Below, piece after piece: positions 39,382 to 42,441 of a DNA stretch of 42,441 bases. Under the pieces are notes generated by a model, which was given only the letters and a program-made list of their open reading frames with translations, was not told the DNA's origin and did no database searches. Both the position numbers and the translations under genes were made by a program. The DNA is taken from NCBI GenBank assembly GCA_025358355.1, contig JANYJX010000019.1:1-42441 (forward strand), read 5' to 3'. How positions within the stretch are numbered: the first letter of the stretch is position 1; each line of letters begins with the position of its first letter. The DNA is from Actinomycetes bacterium (GTDB taxonomy: Bacteria > Actinomycetota > Thermoleophilia > Gaiellales > Gaiellaceae).

Positions 39382-42210
39382 CTAGGCGACCGGCTCGAGG
39401 GCCTTGGCGACGAGGTCTTCGAGGCTTGCCGTGGCCGCTGCGAGTTGGGCGCTAACGAGCTGCTCGGTTGGAAGCTCGGCCTCGAGGGCCTCGAGCGCCG
39501 GGCGTGCCGCGATGCCGTACGAGGGTGGGAGCTGCTCGTGGCCGAGTGCGAAGGTGAGCACCGTCGCCGCCTGCTCGGGCTCGCCCGTGGCGCGGAGCAG
39601 CGCGCCGACGCCGCTGAGCGCGAGCAGTTCGAGCGAGATCGCCGCCGAGGCGTGTGCCCGCGCGAGCGCCATGTGGAAGCTCGAGTTCGCCTCGTCGACG
39701 TCGCCGAGTGCGAGTGCGGCAAAGCCGATCCGGCAGAGGGACGCGATTGTGCCCCAACGGTGGTTGACCTCGCTGAACGCGTCGTGGCCGGCCCGACCGA
39801 GCCGCAAGGCCTCCTCGTACTCCCCCATGCCGTAGGCGCTGAGGCTCGCGCGGCTCAACGCGTAACCAGCGCCGCCGACGTCCCCGACACCGGCGAACAG
39901 CTCGTTCGCCTCTATGTGCAGGCGCATCGCGTCCGCGTAGCGCTCCTCGGAGTCGGCGAGGAGGCCGAGCTTGCTGAGGGCGTAGGCGACCAACTGCGGA
40001 CTACCGAGAGTCTCCGCCCCCGCTCGGAACGCCTCGAAGGACGACCTTGCGCCCTCGAGATCGTCGAGCAGTAGCTGCACGAAGCCGAGCCACGAGAACG
40101 CCGCCAACTCCACCAGCCCGTCGCCGGCGGAGCGCGCCGTCGTGACGGCTTCCTCGAGGTAGTCCGCCGCCTCCGGATAGACGTCCCGATAGCACGCATT
40201 CGTCCCGAGGGCGAGGAGGCACGACCCGAGCTCCCTCGTCATGCCGAGCTCGCGGAGACGGGGGAGGCACTCGAGGGCGATCCGGTCGAGCTCCTCGTCG
40301 TAGCCGAGCGCGCTCCCGAGATAGGTGCGATACGCGACGGCAGCGAGCGATACCGGGGAGGCCAGATCGACGCCGCCCGCCTGCCCGCTCGTGTCGCCGG
40401 TCACGGAGACGAGGCGCTCGAACGTCTCGGCGCCGTCGAACCAGCTGTGTGCGAAGAAGAACTCGTTCATGCCCGCCAGCACGCCCCTCGCCTCGTCCTC
40501 CGTCCACGTGAGGACGGCCCACTCGGCCGCGACTCGCAGGTTGTCGAGCTCGCGCCGTAGCTCGTCGCGCGCCTGTGCCACGCCCTTGCTGAGGAGTGCG
40601 CTCCTTCGCTGGTCGAGCGCTCCGAGGTAGTGGCGGGCATGGCGCTCGCGGGTTGCTGAGAGCGCGTCCTGCGACTCAGCGACAAGCTTCTCGGCCGCGT
40701 ATTGGCGCAGCAGCTCGTGAACTTCGTAGCGCCCGTAGTCCGAGCGTCGGACGAGCGATTTCGACACGAGGTCGGCGAGCACGCGTAGATCGGCTCCTGC
40801 GATCGCGGCGACCGCGTCCCGTCCAAAATCGCCGCGCAGTACCGAGAGCCGCGCGAGAGCTTCCTGCTGCTCGCCGGAGAGGAGCCTCCACGACTGATCG
40901 AACGCGGCGCGGAGGCTGCGATGACGTTCCGGAACGTCTCGCATCGAGGTGGCGAGGAAGTCGATGTTTTGCTCGATCTCATCTGCGATCTCCGCGCACG
41001 AGAGCATGGAGACCCACGAGGCAGCGAGCTCGACACCGAGCGGCAAGCCCTCGACCAACCGGCAGATGCGGCAAGCCTGATCGCGCTGGTCGCCGTCGTC
41101 GTCGAGCGAGAAGCTCGGCTCGACCTGCCGCGCGCGTTCGACGAAGAGGCGCAGCGCACCTGAGCCGCCGTTCCCGCTCTCCGAAAGGCCGAGGCCGTGG
41201 ACGTCGAGCACCCATTCGCTCTGCACGTTCAGACGCTCACGCGACGTCGTCAGCAGCTCGACCCCGGGCGCACGCTCGATGATTTCCCCAAGCAGGTCGG
41301 CGCCGCCGACGAGATGCTCGAAGTTGTCGAGCACGAGCAGCGTCGACCGTTCTCTCAGATAGTCGAGGAGCTGGTCCTGCGCCGAGAAGCCACTGTGCGC
41401 GCCGTCGAGCGCGAACTGGATCGACTCGGCAACCGCCGGCGCCAAGAACTCCGCCGACGCCACCGAGACGAGCGGCACGAAATGCACGCCGTGCGGGTAG
41501 CGCTCGATCCGGCGTGCAGCGGCCTCGAGCGCAAGTCGCGTCTTGCCTGCGCCGCCCGGCCCGACGAGCGTGAGCAGGCGGCAGTCGGGATCCTCGAGCA
41601 GCCGGTCGATCTCGTCGAGCTCCGATGCTCGGCCAACGAACGACGTGCGTGGGGCCGGCAGGTTCTTCATCCCTGCCTCGATCGTCTTCAGCAGCGGGAA
41701 GTCGCACGGGAGCCCGTCGACCTCGAGCTGGTAGATGCGCTCCGGCGCGCTGAGATCCTTGAGTCGGTGCACTCCCAGGTCGCGGACGTCAGCGTCCACG
41801 AGCGCACGGGTCGTCTGCGACAGGAGCACCTGGCCGCCGTGGCCGACGGCGGCTATCCGTGCGCCCTTGTGCACGTCGAGGCCGACGTATCCCTCCTCGG
41901 TCAGCCGCGGCTCGCCTGTGTGGAGGCCCATTCGCACCTGGATCGGCCCGCCGGCGAGCGCACGCTGAGCGTCGATGCTGGCTGCGACCGCGTCCGAGGG
42001 ACGGGCGAACGCGACGAAGAACGCGTCTCCCTGTGTGTCGACCTCGACGCCGTCGTGACCCTGGAAGCTCGCGCGCAGTAGCCGACGGTGCTCGTGGAGC
42101 GCGTCTGCATACGCGTTACCGAGCTCGTGCAGGAGCCTCGTGGAGCCCTCCACGTCTGTGAAGAGCAGCGTCACGAGTCCCGTGGGGAGCGTGGTCGGCA
42201 CCACTGGCAT
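39382..42210 (-). CDS. Cyclase-domain STAND ATPase with TPR repeats, probable signalling regulator
   Basis: This 942-residue protein has an N-terminal class III nucleotide-cyclase domain (10-165), with metal Asp19 in LLFTDVEGSTRLL and Asp62 in TQGDAFFVAF. A STAND/NB-ARC ATPase follows, with Walker A GPGGAGKT at 217-224, LLVLDNFEHLVGGADLL and LLTTSRERLNV. A helical region with a winged-helix-like SLVRRSDYGRYEVHELLRQYAAE comes next, then about 400 residues of TPR-like repeats (YPEAADYLEEAVTTA, GLLADSEERYADAMRLH). The catalytic Asn/Arg segment reads YVGLDVHKGARI, with His for the transition-state Asn, so cyclase activity is doubtful. There is no C-terminal LuxR helix-turn-helix. Confidence 0.88.
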   Translation of the reverse strand: MPVVPTTLPTGLVTLLFTDVEGSTRLLHELGNAYADALHEHRRLLRASFQGHDGVEVDTQGDAFFVAFARPSDAVAASIDAQRALAGGPIQVRMGLHTGEPRLTEEGYVGLDVHKGARIAAVGHGGQVLLSQTTRALVDADVRDLGVHRLKDLSAPERIYQLEVDGLPCDFPLLKTIEAGMKNLPAPRTSFVGRASELDEIDRLLEDPDCRLLTLVGPGGAGKTRLALEAAARRIERYPHGVHFVPLVSVASAEFLAPAVAESIQFALDGAHSGFSAQDQLLDYLRERSTLLVLDNFEHLVGGADLLGEIIERAPGVELLTTSRERLNVQSEWVLDVHGLGLSESGNGGSGALRLFVERARQVEPSFSLDDDGDQRDQACRICRLVEGLPLGVELAASWVSMLSCAEIADEIEQNIDFLATSMRDVPERHRSLRAAFDQSWRLLSGEQQEALARLSVLRGDFGRDAVAAIAGADLRVLADLVSKSLVRRSDYGRYEVHELLRQYAAEKLVAESQDALSATRERHARHYLGALDQRRSALLSKGVAQARDELRRELDNLRVAAEWAVLTWTEDEARGVLAGMNEFFFAHSWFDGAETFERLVSVTGDTSGQAGGVDLASPVSLAAVAYRTYLGSALGYDEELDRIALECLPRLRELGMTRELGSCLLALGTNACYRDVYPEAADYLEEAVTTARSAGDGLVELAAFSWLGFVQLLLDDLEGARSSFEAFRAGAETLGSPQLVAYALSKLGLLADSEERYADAMRLHIEANELFAGVGDVGGAGYALSRASLSAYGMGEYEEALRLGRAGHDAFSEVNHRWGTIASLCRIGFAALALGDVDEANSSFHMALARAHASAAISLELLALSGVGALLRATGEPEQAATVLTFALGHEQLPPSYGIAARPALEALEAELPTEQLVSAQLAAATASLEDLVAKALEPVA

Positions 42211-42255
42211 GATGGACTGCTGGTGAGCGGGTGTCCAACGGTGAGGCCGCTGCGT

Positions 42256-42261
42256 TACGCT
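42256..42261 (+). promoter_or_regulatory. Candidate -10 box for leaderless 42268 gene
   Basis: TACGCT ends 6 nt before the GTG at 42268, in the 57-bp spacer between the two divergent cyclase-type genes. Confidence 0.45.
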
Positions 42262-42267
42262 CGACGC

Positions 42268-42441
42268 GTGCCCCTCTGTCAGGCCTGCGGCGAGGAGAGC
42301 CCGGACGGGTTCCGTTTCTGCGGCGCGTGCGGCGCGGCGTTCGGGCCGGTGGCCGCGGCGCGGGAGGTGCGGAAGGTCGTCACCGTCGTCTTCTGCGACG
42401 TGAGCGGCTCGACGGCACTCGGGGAACGACTCGACCCGGAG
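42268..42441 (+). CDS. Zinc-ribbon/nucleotide-cyclase-domain protein, N-terminal part
   Basis: Only the first 58 residues are in the window. They hold a zinc ribbon, CQACGEESPDGFRFCGACG (two CxxC pairs), and then the first strand of a class III cyclase domain, KVVTVVFCDVSGSTALGERL, with the metal aspartate. This is the usual start of large cyclase-AAA-TPR regulators in actinobacteria. GTG 42268 is divergent from the 942-residue cyclase-STAND gene. The reading frame is open to the window's end. Confidence 0.85.
   Translation, partial: MPLCQACGEESPDGFRFCGACGAAFGPVAAAREVRKVVTVVFCDVSGSTALGERLDPE

Noticed and set aside
1..42441. CRISPR array, prophage or insertion sequence
   Set aside because: No regularly spaced repeats, phage structural genes or transposase motifs were seen on either strand. 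The repeats present are single palindromes or the ychF direct repeat.

Overview
The window is a high-GC chromosomal segment with dense, often overlapping genes. It looks like an actinobacterium, most likely of the Thermoleophilia (Gaiellales/Solirubrobacterales) type. The reasons are the DUF3107, DUF1385 and DUF1015 genes, an Mrp protein without the C-terminal CxxC, a TIGR03842-like F420-type oxidoreductase, cyclase-STAND regulators and pervasive GTG starts. This placement is inference from gene content; there is no rRNA or marker phylogeny in the window. Three single-base frameshifts occur in otherwise well-conserved genes, so this may be an unpolished draft or metagenome assembly.

Layout. 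1-3475 (+): the 3' end of nuoN, then a translationally coupled set of a UPF0173 metallo-hydrolase, a 92-residue protein of unknown function, a DUF1028 protein and a cupin-TPR protein. 3472-5291 (-): a compact Ldh-family oxidoreductase and the Mrp ATPase. 5321-7622: an ABC export permease (+) facing its likely ATPase (-), with a 163-bp palindromic element filling the gap, plus a small secreted protein. 7650-9511 (-): an inositol-monophosphatase-family protein and a DUF1015 protein. 9561-10400 (+): an OB-HD protein of YhaM type.

10498-13456 is an accessory patch. It holds a DNA methyltransferase and a convergent, frameshifted TdeIII-family restriction endonuclease. Next to them lies a displaced copy of the 3' end of ychF and a membrane-protein gene wedged between that copy and the intact ychF.

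13446-23519 (-) is a run of twelve tightly packed genes: tryptophan 2,3-dioxygenase, an M20 peptidase, pabB, pabC, a DUF1385 protein, nicotinate phosphoribosyltransferase, nicotinamidase-like hydrolase, O-methyltransferase, FtsH-like protease, methylmalonyl-CoA epimerase, DUF3107 and ychF. 23542-26057 (+): rarA, a peroxiredoxin and an alpha/beta hydrolase.

26145-38317 is a catabolic locus for pyrimidine- or hydantoin-type compounds. It has a class III aminotransferase, dihydropyrimidinase, a four-gene ABC importer, an M20 carbamoylase (beta-ureidopropionase/allantoate amidohydrolase type), an MFS transporter, an F420-type LLM oxidoreductase and a SAM methyltransferase. Together they could import a pyrimidine, open the dihydro ring, decarbamoylate the product and transaminate the resulting beta-amino acid. 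No classical dihydropyrimidine dehydrogenase is seen here, and the LLM enzyme is a candidate for that step (inference). 38338-42441: arginase, tRNA-Phe, a large cyclase-STAND-TPR regulator, and the start of a second zinc-ribbon/cyclase protein.

A recurring feature is a TANNNT hexamer ending 6-8 nt before the start codon of operon-leading genes. This implies widespread leaderless transcription. By contrast, several genes of the catabolic locus carry strong Shine-Dalgarno sequences.
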